Source: Phytoseiulus persimilis
Lineage: Eukaryota > Arthropoda > Arachnida > Mesostigmata > Phytoseiidae
Reading direction: 5' to 3'
Length of the DNA: 64,000 bases
NCBI GenBank assembly: GCA_037576195.1
Contig: CM075103.1
Span: forward strand, 25,442,723-25,506,722
Below are positions 1 to 10,636 of the stretch, one piece after another (the stretch's first letter is position 1; every line of letters starts with the position of its first letter). The notes beneath the pieces are model-generated. The model did no database searches. It was given only the letters and a program-made list of their open reading frames with translations, and was not told the origin of the DNA. The translations under genes and the position numbers were made by a program.

Positions 1-2266
1 CACCAGGGCTTATTTCAGCAGAAATGACGATGCAAAGGAAGTTTGACTTCTTCTTCCCTGCACCCTCACAACCGTCGTTACGGTTTCTTGGGTGTGGATA
101 CGATGAGGTCATCCTGAGTTGGTGATTCCTCGAAACCCATTTCTCTTAGCACTCTTCTGCACGTTCCAAAACGAAACCATTCGGTCTTCATCATCGTTGT
201 CTGTTTGATTCCCAACCGAAAGTGCGGGCGATGACATATCATTCGGGCCCTATATCAGGAGCAGCTGTACCGTCGATTGGTGCTGCTCACCGGTCCACAC
301 ATTCGCGCGAGGAGAAGAAGCACAGGCTCCATTTGATTTTTAGGTACAGCAGGGTTCTTAGACCTTATACCGCAAATATACCATCTGACCAAGCATACAC
401 GCCACGAGCATAACACGTCCGTAGTCGTCCGCGCCTCATGGCGCCCGCGGAACTCCTCCTCTGACAACTACGAGAAGATTACAGTAGCGTGACCCGTTGA
501 AGATCTGGAGTGCTTGTGACTAATTTCGCTCTTTATCGAACTTCAAACTTAGAATTTGTGCCAAAGCTCGCGAGGGTGCACCATGAACCGACAATGCGTA
601 CGAATATCTTCGCGAAGGAATATCAGAGTGTGTGTGACAACATCGACGAGGAGAATGCAGATGCTGACTTCGCCAGCTCCGTCGCCAGCGCTCGCGGAAT
701 CCTCGTCCACCCTGACAGATCCGGGAGGAAAAGCACCGGATCTGCGGTCTACTTCAGAGTAGCAGAGAGTCACCTGCAACCCTGAGGACAATGGTAACTT
801 CGTTCGCATGGATTCGTGTACATAGAGACCTTTAACGGATTAAGAGCGGTTCAACGTCCTGACGAATCGCTGGAAACCTGATGAAGACTAAATTCTCCCC
901 AAATCTCAGGAACCGGCCCGGAGCCATTCTTTACAACGTCACTATTTCAAGATTTGGCTCTGGTTATCGTGTAGCGAAATCAACGGGAGCGGAGCCTTCT
1001 GTACGCATTGCATGCTCTTTGCGAAAACTGAGTCTCTGTGATTCTCTGTGGGAGGCAGAAAACACCGTTGCGCGAGCATAGAGGTATCGGATTCCTGGAC
1101 TCGGGAGACGAAAGTACCAACGAACGCGATCTCCGCACTCGGCTCTGATACCGCTCAGATGCCGGCGACCATCTCCTGGGAGAGCATCTCAGCCATTCGA
1201 AGCGAAATGCGACTTATGTCGGTGGGAAAATCCAGACCGAAATAATCAAGGTTATTGGAAGAATAATCCGTAGAAAAATCATCAGCGGAAGCATCTGATC
1301 CGAATTCTGATCCAATTCCATTCTGATCCTTCCGCATCTGATCCAATTCTTTGCTCGCCGACGAATCGAGGGACGTCGACAACAGGGATCACTCACAATG
1401 TGCCTTGGGTGGTTCCCCCGGAGGGATCCAGGCAGAAATAAGAGCTGTCGTTCCACAAGCGTTCCATTTCCACTATCTTGTATTGGTGCATTTTAGCGAG
1501 TTCGTTTCGACACACTCGGCGGCCGATGTCTGTGCTTTCTTTTCAACATCCTATATGCGCGTAGGCTGGAGCCTCTCTGTGCCACTCGTTGGGTGGAGAG
1601 TTATCTAGCGTTAATCATCTTCAGAGAACTTCTTCTACCCATCAGTCATGCTCTACGAGAGATAAGGCAAGGAATCGGGAATGCCGCACTTCGAGCCCAG
1701 CAGCTAATCAATTCGATCTCTCAATGCGAGCTCGTGACGTCTCTGCTCATCATAGAAACCTTCTCTTCACTCTATCTGCCTTTTTCCACGAGAAAGAACT
1801 TGACATGGCTGCACTGGGGAAAGCGTACAACGTCCTCTCAGTTTTGGAAAGAGTTTGCAGAAAGTGATGCGGATGTGGTATTCAAAGCGGTCTCCGGATA
1901 GGTCTCGCAGCACTGCGCTAATCTAGATATCGACAACTGCATGCCTCGGCTGTGTGAACAACAAACTCTGAGAGAGAAGCTTCTCTCGAATACCACCAAG
2001 GATTATTTCCCAATTCCGACCTGCCTCCCATACCTCGATGGCTTCATTGAAGGATTCACATCGATGCTCACCGATTCGAGGCAGAATTTTGGGTATGGGT
2101 TTATTGATCTTGGCTCGGTTCGAGATAAGTTGGCATTCTGTCAGGGTCAGCCTTTCATTTCAGGTGCTTGCGCAGATCGTTTGGTCTCCTTTTCCCACTT
2201 TTTGAGGACAAGCTTTGTCTTGTTCACTAGCGATGGGTCCTGCATTTCGTCCGGGAGACTTAGTGC
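1..2266. other. no recognisable gene
   Basis: I see no reading frame with family similarity, no splice-linked exons and no clear RNA gene here. The open frames are short and overlap on both strands, as expected by chance in sequence of about 50% GC. It may be intergenic DNA or intron or UTR of a gene starting outside the window. Confidence 0.5.
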
Positions 2267-3300
2267 TCAGAGGAAATCATCGTCTGTGTGATGTGCGTCA
2301 TTACTTTCGAAGATTATGTGTTGTACAGTTTCTTCGTATGTGCCGCATTTTGGGCAGGTGTTGATGCCCTGTTGTTCGGAAAGTCCTCTAGTTGGCAGCA
2401 TTCCTGCTCTTGCTAGGGCTAGTAGACCATCCCCTCTTCGATTGCCGTAGAGGTAAGACCTTGTACCGGGGGAGGTTTTTCCCTGACGGTACAGGCTTAG
2501 GCTGTTTTTCAGAAGCATGTCTAACCTCCAGCTGTGCTCTTGCATTCCTCTAACTGTTTTTTTTTATCAGTGAGTTATATGCGTTAAGGGCTGGTGTTCC
2601 TTGACTCGCGTAAGTGTCTTATGCGAGAATTCTTCTCCCGGAACTCGATATTAGTGGCTCGATCCGGTCACAGCCGTATTGGTGACTCAGTGTCTGCGTT
2701 CGGGTGCAGAGTTCGGTCTGTGTTCCGAGTATCTCCATCATACTCAGGAGAGATCTCGGCCATCTCTCATTCGGCATGTGTTGGATACGTTTCATGTATC
2801 TGAGTTTGCTTTGCAGCTTCCCTGGCTTCGAATGGGGACCATCCAAGCTCTCCCAGTATGAGTTCATTGGCTACTTTGTGGCCTGATATGCCTAGGGCCC
2901 AGCGGCCTGCATCGCGTTGAGTCTTGTAGTTTCTTCGACGTGATTGTCACCGAGTTACTGTATGAAAGCTTGGCGACTGCGGTCGCTTTCCATTGGACTT
3001 TTGTGATTTCGAATCGGCTGAAGCTCCATATGGATGTGGCGTGCATTCTGTGTAGGGCAGTTGTGGCTTCTTGCTGCCAGGTACCTTCCTGTTTGTCGAG
3101 GTATCTTCTGTTGTCAGACAGTGTGATTCCAAGGTACTTGTATTAGTGTACGAGTGGTAGGGGTTGTCCTCGTATTTCTAGGCTGACGTGTTCGCCAGTG
3201 CTCAGTTTTTAGAACACGACTATGGCGCTCTTTGCGGGGTTGAAGGTAAGCTTTCTCTCGGTACCGAGTTCGCGAATTCGAACGCTGGAAAGCCAAATGG
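2267..3300 (-). mobile_element. LINE (non-LTR retrotransposon) 3' fragment, decayed
   Basis: Reading the minus strand from about 3300 to 2279, broken frames give the C-terminal part of a non-LTR retrotransposon pol. A thumb-like stretch around 3040-2950 contains MHATSIWSFSRF. A middle stretch around 2800-2700 contains KLRYMKRIQHMPNERWPRS. The terminal stretch around 2480-2290 contains RRGDGLLALARAGMLPTRG followed by a cysteine-histidine motif, CPKCGTYEETVQHI. That last motif is typical of the zinc-binding tail of arthropod LINEs. Frames shift several times and no endonuclease or complete reverse transcriptase core is visible, so this is a dead 3' fragment. The clade (I, R1 or Jockey type) cannot be decided by eye. 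Confidence 0.6.
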
Positions 3301-4761
3301 GTAAACTGCCCTCAGGATGAGCTTCCTGTAAGCGCGATCGAAGCTCTCAATCACTGTTCTGCGGCTGAACACCCGAAGATTTCCGCACTTCTCCGAATAT
3401 TCGCTCCCTTCCTCGCGACAACTGCCTCCCCGGAATAAAGTTTCAGTAGTGTGAGACTGCTCAAAACGTATCTAAGGTCTGTATTGAATGAAAAGCGTCT
3501 CAACTGATTGGGTTTCATGAACACTCGACGTGGAATTCTGGTCACGCCGGAAGAAGCAATTGATGTCATCGCGACGGATCCCAGAAAACTGAACATGAAT
3601 CCCCAGAAGTCCAAGTCGATATAGGCGAACTATGGTTCAATCGTGCTTTGAGCTGTTTTTCTGACAAGAATCTGGGATATGAGATCGATGATCCGTCAGA
3701 GTGTACTAGCACGAAGGCTGTAGCGATATCTCATTGATATTGCGCTGCTGAAGCTAATTTCATGAAATTTCATCGGTCGAGTCCGGCAACCGGACTCAGG
3801 TCGCCACCAATCCAGAAGGCGCTAAAAAACAGTCTGATGTCTGATAGCGGATCCGCTGTGTCAGCTATTTTGAAAAAAAAACTGCCCTGAGCGTTCCATC
3901 CCGCCGCCTCTCTCCTAATGCGTCGCCGCGACGAATCTCTAATCGGGACACACGGTGCAGTTACTCACCAAAGAATCGAGAGCTCAGCCGAAAAATGGCT
4001 CGTTCAGCGACTTCCCTTATATTTCATCAGACGATCATATACCCCGGAGAAACCCTGATCTATTGCATAACTTCGGAGATCAGATTTTCAAGTATGGTTC
4101 AACCATGCGTTGTTGGAAGAGGTGGTAGTCTATTTCCCGCGAGCTGCACAGCCAGTGCAGGAAACCAGTGACTTAATGTGGAGCGAGCAGTGGGAGCAGC
4201 TAGGAATACAATTCACAGTGTGTTCGCTGCTAGCTGAGCGACGATCATGTTCGCGGTTCTTCTGTTCATAGATCAGCCGCTAGTGTACATCCCTCGGATC
4301 TGTTTCTTTTTTTGTCCGATTGCTTCTTCGAGATTCGGTTGAGAATTGCTGATTTGAGAGCATTTCAAATTCAAGTCCCCACTTTCTTCATTCGTCAACT
4401 CCCAACGGGTTTGCGATTTTCAAAATGGGCTCGATTCGTCTCCTATCCCTCGCCTGTACCCATCAGCTCACGCACCCAGCGTGAACTCGAAAAATCCTGG
4501 AAGAATCCCCGCCTTCGAATCGAACAGTCTTAGATAGCGAATGGCATGATGAAGGTACAAACACTGGATGATCGATGCAGTGCATTGCTATGATGATCGA
4601 TGAGAAATACGTTTTCCGCGATCTTTGAGTTCACGCTGGACCCGCGCGCTAATGGACGCATATTGGAGGAGTCTTTTGAAGAGCAGTCGAACAAAGAAAA
4701 CAGCTTCCTTCTATTTTAGAAACTTCAAGTATATACAATTTGGATGTTCCCTCCTCAGTGC
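3301..4761. other. no recognisable gene
   Basis: Between the LINE fragment and the first cuticle gene no gene is recognised. A minus-strand open frame of 87 codons (3614-3351) has a hydrophobic start but no family similarity that I can name. The last part, next to 4762, should hold the 3' UTR of the cuticle gene; no canonical AATAAA is evident on the minus strand close to the stop codon. Confidence 0.4.
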
Positions 4762-5270
4762 TCAGTAATGTCCGTAAGCTCCTCCGTAACCGTGACTGAG
4801 AGCGACGGGGGCGCCGAAAGTGGCTTTGGCGATAACGGGGGCCGCTACAGCAGCTTTGGTGTAAACAGGGGCAGCGATCGCGGCCTTAGCAACAACGGGG
4901 GCGTTATGCTGGATGGAGACGTACGCGGAGCTCTTAGCAACTGGAGCAGCGGCAACTACGGGGGCGGCAGCCACAACAGGAGCGGCAGCGATTCCATGAC
5001 CATAACCTCCATAGGATCCTACTGCGGCTCCGTGGCCATAAGATCCTCCCAGAATAGCTCCGGCAGAGGCCGAAGTGAGGGCGGCAGCCACCAGGGCGAG
5101 GACGGTGAACTGGAAAGGAAGGATGCCACGTCTCAATTATTCAGAGCCGAATGATGCTTTGCGGACCTCTTAGTTTATTTTGTTGAAACGCTCGACGTCG
5201 ACATGAGCTCCAGAGGCGACCTGAGTCATCGGGTTTGGAACCGAATGGAGAGTTGACTCACAGTGTGCAT
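4762..5270 (-). CDS. Ala/Val/Gly-rich structural cuticle protein, copy 1
   Basis: Secreted low-complexity cuticle protein, expected to be laid down in the exoskeleton by epidermal cells. Two exons: 5270-5262 (ATG CAC ACT, only three codons, followed by GTGAGT) and 5109-4762 after a pyrimidine-rich acceptor ending CCAG; the intron is 152 bp and phase 0. The protein is 118 residues. A hydrophobic signal peptide (FTVLALVAAALTSASAG) is followed by a Gly/Tyr/His stretch (SYGGYGHG), repeats of the AAPVV type, the conserved segment AYVSIQHNAPVVAKAA, more AAPV units, and a Gly/Tyr/His tail ending AYGHY. There is no Rebers-Riddiford chitin-binding consensus. A second copy with the same architecture lies 3 kb away on the same strand (7928-8352). 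Gene identity is strong; which named cuticle subfamily it belongs to is not certain. Confidence 0.88.
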
Positions 5271-5320
5271 GTTGTTCAAGAGACTCGATGAGTTGTGTGA
5301 ATAACATCGGCAACTGGGTC

Positions 5321-5328
5321 ATTTTATA
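5321..5328 (-). promoter_or_regulatory. TATA box of cuticle gene copy 1
   Basis: TATAAAAT on the minus strand, 51-58 bases upstream of the ATG at 5270. This predicts a transcription start near 5295 and a 5' leader of about 25 bases. The second cuticle gene has a TATA box at essentially the same distance from its ATG. Confidence 0.65.
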
Positions 5329-5329
5329 A

Positions 5330-7876
5330 GGGCATCGCGACTGAAAATAAGAGAGAATGTTTTCTCCAAGCGAAGGAGTTAATTACCTGTCGGTAGTTGG
5401 AGTAAACACTTCCTGCGATGTTTACGGAAGCTGAATCAGTATTCTGGTCGTTTCGAAATCACAATTACTCGGAGCAATGTTTGACACGATACGTGCCGTC
5501 GTGTGGTCATTCTCCTGCTATTAAAGTCATTCTCGAAGAAGCGTTAGTTACGCATGAGAGCCGCTCAAGTAAATAGAGGCCGTCACGGGATGGGCCCCTT
5601 CTGTGCAAGGAAGATCCGACATTCTGGCAGCCCGGCCGTTTCTGGGTGAACGTGTTATGCAACCGTTATTCCATTGGTGAGTCACTGCTTCGGTTGACGG
5701 TTTCCAGGCTTGATTAGGAGGGGTGAATTTATGAGTTTGACTTCCCAGGAGATTTGCAGACCTTAAGTCAATCGAATCCGTACGCTCGTTGTTGTCTTCG
5801 GCCGATACATCCGTAGTGAAGCTCGTTACGCACCCAAACTCCTGTTGCACATAGCCTTTCCGATAACATGTATTGGGCTCCGCTGATGGCAGTATGCGGA
5901 CGCGTTCGTGTCTCACAGGATACGCGGTTTCGGAAGTATCGAACGCAGGGCATTGCGGAACGCCCCGATCTGACTTTTCCGATGTGTACTTCTAGGTTTA
6001 GGTTTTTGATTGAGAGCAGTCTTGAATCTGAATGATCGTATTCCTCTGTGATATTCATTGGGGCAATTCTTGTATGTTTCGTTGCGAGCTGGAGGTGAGT
6101 AGAGAGTTTCACTAGAACCATCAGATCACTAGAGCAATGTGACCTGATGCGACCGTGTTTGCTCATCGATAAGAGCCATAGGAAGCTTCGATTGCTACAA
6201 ATTACGCGATCTGTAATCACTAATTCCACTTTGAGTTCAATATGGCGGATTCAGGAGACTGCTGGCAATGCTGGAGGAAGGAGGTGCCAGGAAGACGACC
6301 AGAGAGGATGAGAGTGTCGATCGCCTGTGGGTTGGCCGGGACTAAGACCGTCGACTCAGGAGAACCGGAATCGGAATTCAATTCCTTCCTCTTTACCCGG
6401 TAAAAACTGACCTCTAACGCAGATCTTCTTTCGCAACGTCCGTTGGAAGGAGTGGGAGACGGCTCAAAGGGCGGCTTCTATTCCTCCGTCTTTACTACGT
6501 TACTACTTAAGTTTACTTGGCTTTCCGGCACCTGACCTGACGTAGACTTGCCGGATGTCGGATCGATCCAAATTTCGGTTTCTGCTCCGTAGACTGTCAG
6601 CCACACATTCCGATTCCATTTGTCCTGATATTTTCCACCCGATGATCCGAGAGTGGGGGACAGCTGATGGGACTGGGGGATATGACGCCCCGTGCCCCGC
6701 CTCCAGAGGTTTGCCTGGACTCCTCACGTATCTCCTCACGGTTGTTCACGATCAGCTCGGAAAGGTCCAGCAAACAACAGGACCAATTGAGGAGCAGGAG
6801 GGCTCGACATACCTAAGAAAGAATACGTGCAGGATGCACAAAAACTATCGTCTACCGTGAACGCGGTACCCTACAGCAGCAGCTCAGCAGTCCGACACCG
6901 TTGCAATGACGGCAGCGCGCGCGTTCACCTCGAGCGCTCGCGATCAATGACACGGTGGGAACGCCTCGTATTTCTCCTAAGAACTGTTGCCAACGTTATC
7001 CTCCACCAGTTCAGAGAAGCGTGGCATCCCGCGGAACAGCCCTCGATGCCGAAAACCCACCAAGGAAAATGAGCGAGCACACTCCTCAGTGTACGCTTCG
7101 AGCTCTCGCCTCTCAGTCAATATGCAAGAGGGACTCCCACATGCGTTTCATGGCCTCCGGCGAGCGATAGCAAGAGCGGAAGCTAGAATAGGATCCATGA
7201 CTGGTATCTCAGAAGAACGAAGCCTCTCCCAGGATGCAAGCCGGAAAACGGTTGATGGCATCGGGAACGTCTCCATCGCTCTCTCTTTGCGGATCTCGCG
7301 GGTTAGAGCCGAGATCCGGAACCCGCTGGGAAGCTTAGATATTGCCATGCGAACTTTCTTCGTATCAGCGTCCTTGGAACCTCAATCTCTCGGGGAATCC
7401 AGTATCCAGCTTCATTACTGATTGGAGGCTCCCGGGATTCACGAATATTTAATCTGCGATTTCCGTCAGAAAACACTCAGATTCCCGTGTCAGAATGCGA
7501 TGTATTTGGAGCTCCCGTGGAGACGATCTCGTGGTATTCAACGATCCTCTCTCGCTGGTAATCAAATTGTACCTCGATGTATAGGCCCCAACATGCCGTC
7601 TCTCCTAGCTACCGGATTCCACGATTACGGGCTCAAAGCGGCGTTTCAGATTTAAGTTCTTCGAGAACCGAGGATGATCTCGTCTCTGGAGAGGGAATAT
7701 CGTTGTGGTGTTGTTTCTCGTATGGGAAGAGAGGGGAAATGAGTCGATGGACGCTTGCTGGAGCATTGTGCAGCGGGATGCACACATGGCTCACTCACAT
7801 ACTTCGCGGGGTGGTCCCCGCTTCCCCCCGACGCGTTAATGCCAGACTTCCAGGTCCGTTGGGTGCGAAAGAAAAG
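5330..7876. other. no recognisable gene
   Basis: The stretch between the two cuticle genes holds only short frames overlapping on both strands, the longest a 153-codon minus frame at 6229-5768 that resembles nothing I know. No splice-linked exons, RNA genes or transposon domains were seen. The first few hundred bases may be promoter of cuticle gene copy 1. Confidence 0.4.
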
Positions 7877-7877
7877 T

Positions 7878-7883
7878 TTTATT
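7878..7883 (-). promoter_or_regulatory. poly(A) signal of cuticle gene copy 2
   Basis: AATAAA on the minus strand, about 45 bases beyond the stop codon at 7928, the expected place for the 3' end signal of the cuticle transcript. Confidence 0.6.
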
Positions 7884-7927
7884 ATCACAGACGTTCTTCC
7901 TTATGTACAGCACGCTGCTAATTTAAT

Positions 7928-8352
7928 TTAGTAATGCCCGTAAGCGGCTCCGTAACCGTGTCCGACAGCGATGGGAGCGGCGACGGCGGCTTTCGTATAA
8001 ACCGGGGCGGCGATGGCGGCCTTTGCGTAAACCGGAGCAGCAATAGCGGCTTTGGCAACAACCGGAGCGTTGTGCTGGATCGAGACGTAAGCAGAGCTCT
8101 TGGCGACGGGAGCGGCGGCCACGACGGGTGCAGCGGCAACAACAGGGGCGGTGGCGATGCCTTGTCCGTATCCTCCATAAGTACCGACGGCTCCTCCGTA
8201 AATCGCGCCAGCGGAGGTGGAAGCGATAACGGCGGCCATGACCGCGAGAACAGCGAACTTTTCGTACGTAAAACGATTTGGGTTAAATATCAGCCCTCAA
8301 AATAACCGTCTGATCCTAAAACTTCTATGATCAGTGTACTCACCGAGTGCAT
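7928..8352 (-). CDS. Ala/Val/Gly-rich structural cuticle protein, copy 2
   Basis: Paralogue of the cuticle gene at 4762-5270, with the same role inferred. Exon 1 is 8352-8344 (ATG CAC TCG, then GTGAGT) and exon 2 is 8257-7928; the intron is 86 bp and phase 0. The protein is 112 residues: signal peptide (FAVLAVMAAVIASTSAG), a Gly/Tyr region (GTYGGYGQG), AAPVV repeats, the same core AYVSIQHNAPVVAKAA as copy 1, three AAPVYAKAA-type units, and the end AYGHY. Copy 2 has one more AAPVY unit and a shorter Gly-rich head than copy 1. The identical gene structure (MH-S/T first exon, phase-0 intron, TATA position) shows a DNA-level duplication. No Rebers-Riddiford motif is present. Confidence 0.88.
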
Positions 8353-8403
8353 GTTTTAGGATGAGCTTGGGACCAACTTGATTCACTCTGGAATCGCCCC
8401 AGC

Positions 8404-8411
8404 TTTTTATA
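8404..8411 (-). promoter_or_regulatory. TATA box of cuticle gene copy 2
   Basis: TATAAAAA on the minus strand, 52-59 bases upstream of the ATG at 8352, matching the position of the TATA box in the paralogous gene. Confidence 0.65.
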
Positions 8412-8974
8412 TCTCATAGCAAACAGTGGTCGCGGATTTCTCAATTTGAGAAAGTACATCACGCTCTCTTGTTCCGTGTGTCATGTTGACCATAGTTAAT
8501 TGCTACGCTGAAGTGTGGCAACCAGAAGACGCGGAAGCCGTACTAAGTGAAACAGAAAACGAGCAGATCCCGGTCTGTGGTTTGCTGCTCGGTTCAGGCA
8601 ACAAATCAGCCAATACGTTTCATTACCGGTTGACACATTTCTGGAACTTGGAGGGTCGCCTCGTCTACCACCGGGCCCAGGGCAGCAGCGTATCCAGTAA
8701 TGGTCGATGGTGGGGGGAGGTAGAACCCCCTTTCGAGCAGCTGGGATACGGAACGAGCTGATGGTTGTTCCTCGTCAAAATTGGGCCGCACAGCATACGA
8801 GCTCGTGGTCGAGATGACATGGAAGCGCCTATGACGAACAAGCAGGAACCAAGATTCGAGTGGACGAGAACAGTCTCGATGACAACACCACCGCGTTTCC
8901 CCATGCAACGTGCACGTGCAACGTGAAAAGGGAGGTCGGATCGATACGGCAACTGCACAGCTAGGTAATTTGGA

Positions 8975-9245
8975 TGAAGGGTCTGGCGGGATAAGAGAGG
9001 TCCCAGTACCCCACCTCGACGGATCTCCCTAAAAACAGCAGGATCGTGTTGCCAATGTTGTACGTTTGTAACATTCGAAAGACGTGGAAAATCGTCGGGC
9101 GAAACCGGTAGAGTCCATTCCCATCTCCATCGCCTCTCCCGAGGAATCTCCAACCATCAAAGATCGTCCATTGAACTATTGATACCCGGTGTCCGGTACC
9201 TTTGCCGGAAGCTGGTACATACCAGTCTAGCGCTGGGCGGAACCC
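8975..9245 (-). repeat. dispersed repeat, copy A (inverted relative to B)
   Basis: Read on the minus strand this segment contains GATTCCTCGGGAGAGG, then a block ending CACGTCTTTCGAATGTTAC, then ACACGATCCTGCTGTTTTTA. The first two blocks recur in direct orientation on the plus strand at about 9400-9620 (copy B), and the last block recurs on the plus strand at about 10025-10055 (copy C). A and B therefore form an imperfect inverted pair separated by about 150 bases. No open reading frame or terminal repeat identifies the element class. Confidence 0.6.
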
Positions 9246-9399
9246 GGCGGCAGTCACGTGAGCACAGCATCATACGCAGCGATTACCGTTGGGGCATTCG
9301 CACCAATAAGCTGGAATCCCTCAGAGGTGGTTCTGGCAAGCACATATCGGATAATTGACTGCAGGTGGCCGTACTTAAGGATGCTGTGCTCGTGTGGTC

Positions 9400-9620
9400 G
9401 CCGCCGCGTACCACCAAGCGCTGGCCAGGTGCCAGCTCCCGACCTGGCTACCGGAGGCCGAGCTCTCGAGTTTCTTTTTCCCTCTGGAGAATGAGACAGA
9501 ATACGAACGAAGCTATCCCGACGGTCCAAGATTCCTCGGGAGTGGGGATGAAGATAGAGATCGGCTCTTCCGGTTGTCACTCGAAAATTTCTCACGTCTT
9601 TCCGATGTTACAAGCGCGTT
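9400..9620 (+). repeat. dispersed repeat, copy B
   Basis: This stretch contains AGATTCCTCGGGAGTGG and later CACGTCTTTCCGATGTTACA, which match copy A (8975-9245) read on the opposite strand with roughly one mismatch every four or five bases. It lacks the block ACACGATCCTGCTG found in copies A and C. Confidence 0.6.
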
Positions 9621-10009
9621 TGAATCGAATCCCCGGACTCTCTCACGGGGAGGGGGTCTGGTCGGTAACCTGCTCGGAGCGATAACTCCGATGGCTAAGC
9701 CTCGATCGGGATGACACTTCGCGGGTAGAACGAGAGTAATGGAAGCTACATTCTGGATTTCATCGCTTCTCGGCCGGTCACGGGAAGGGCATCAATCATC
9801 GAAATTGGAAAAGCCTCGATTTTTATGGCTTGGAAACAATGATCGCCGTTGGGAAGAGTTTTCCAAAAAGTTGTCGTTCGATGCTTTGCGCCCCCAGTTC
9901 TCGAGATGCAACGATTACAAGTTTGCTCTCGAGCATACGGATTCAAATAAATTGACGTCTATGAATATCGATTTAAGAGGATTCAGGTGACGGGGAGGCT
10001 GAAAATTTC

Positions 10010-10130
10010 AGGAATATGTTCTTTCACATTGGGAGCACGATCCTGCTGTTTTTAGGGCGAGCAGTTGATATGGGGCACCTGACCGGCCAGACCCTCTGAG
10101 GGCCTTCCATGGTTGGAGTTCTTCTCGAAT
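10010..10130 (+). repeat. dispersed repeat, copy C (3' part)
   Basis: This stretch contains CACGATCCTGCTGTTTTTAG followed by GGTGGGG- and CCAGACCCT-like sequence, matching the distal half of copy A. It appears to be a 5'-truncated copy in the same orientation as copy B. Confidence 0.5.
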
Positions 10131-10636
10131 CCGACGTCTCTGGGGAGAGATACGGGGTAGACGCATAGAGTACGACATTTCGCCGGGAACCCGGCGATTT
10201 TCAGGCTGATAAGATCGATTACCCGCTCTTCGAGCTGCAGAGCGATACCCGCTCTGTTGGGTTCGCCCCCTTTTGGAAAATCTCGTTGCGTGAGTGAGCT
10301 CATTTTGCGCATCTGGCAAAGAGGGGTGCGATACCAGCAGCGAGAGTAAGGGAATCCGACTTTGATAACGCTCTGTCGAAAGTCTGCACAGAACCGATAT
10401 CTCTCCTGTGCAATATCAGTGAACAGTCGAATTCTTTGAAAATTATTTCGCGTTTATGCCAAATATTTGAAACAAAACGGGAACCACTCATAATAAACAA
10501 AACTACTGCTGCTCCGATTCGTTTCTAAGCGACACATTGAGCGAATTCGTCCTTTGTACAATTGTACAGCCGGTCGCCTGATGTGCTCTACGATTCATCG
10601 ACTTGAGTGAATAAAATACCGGGGCAATGCCAACAC

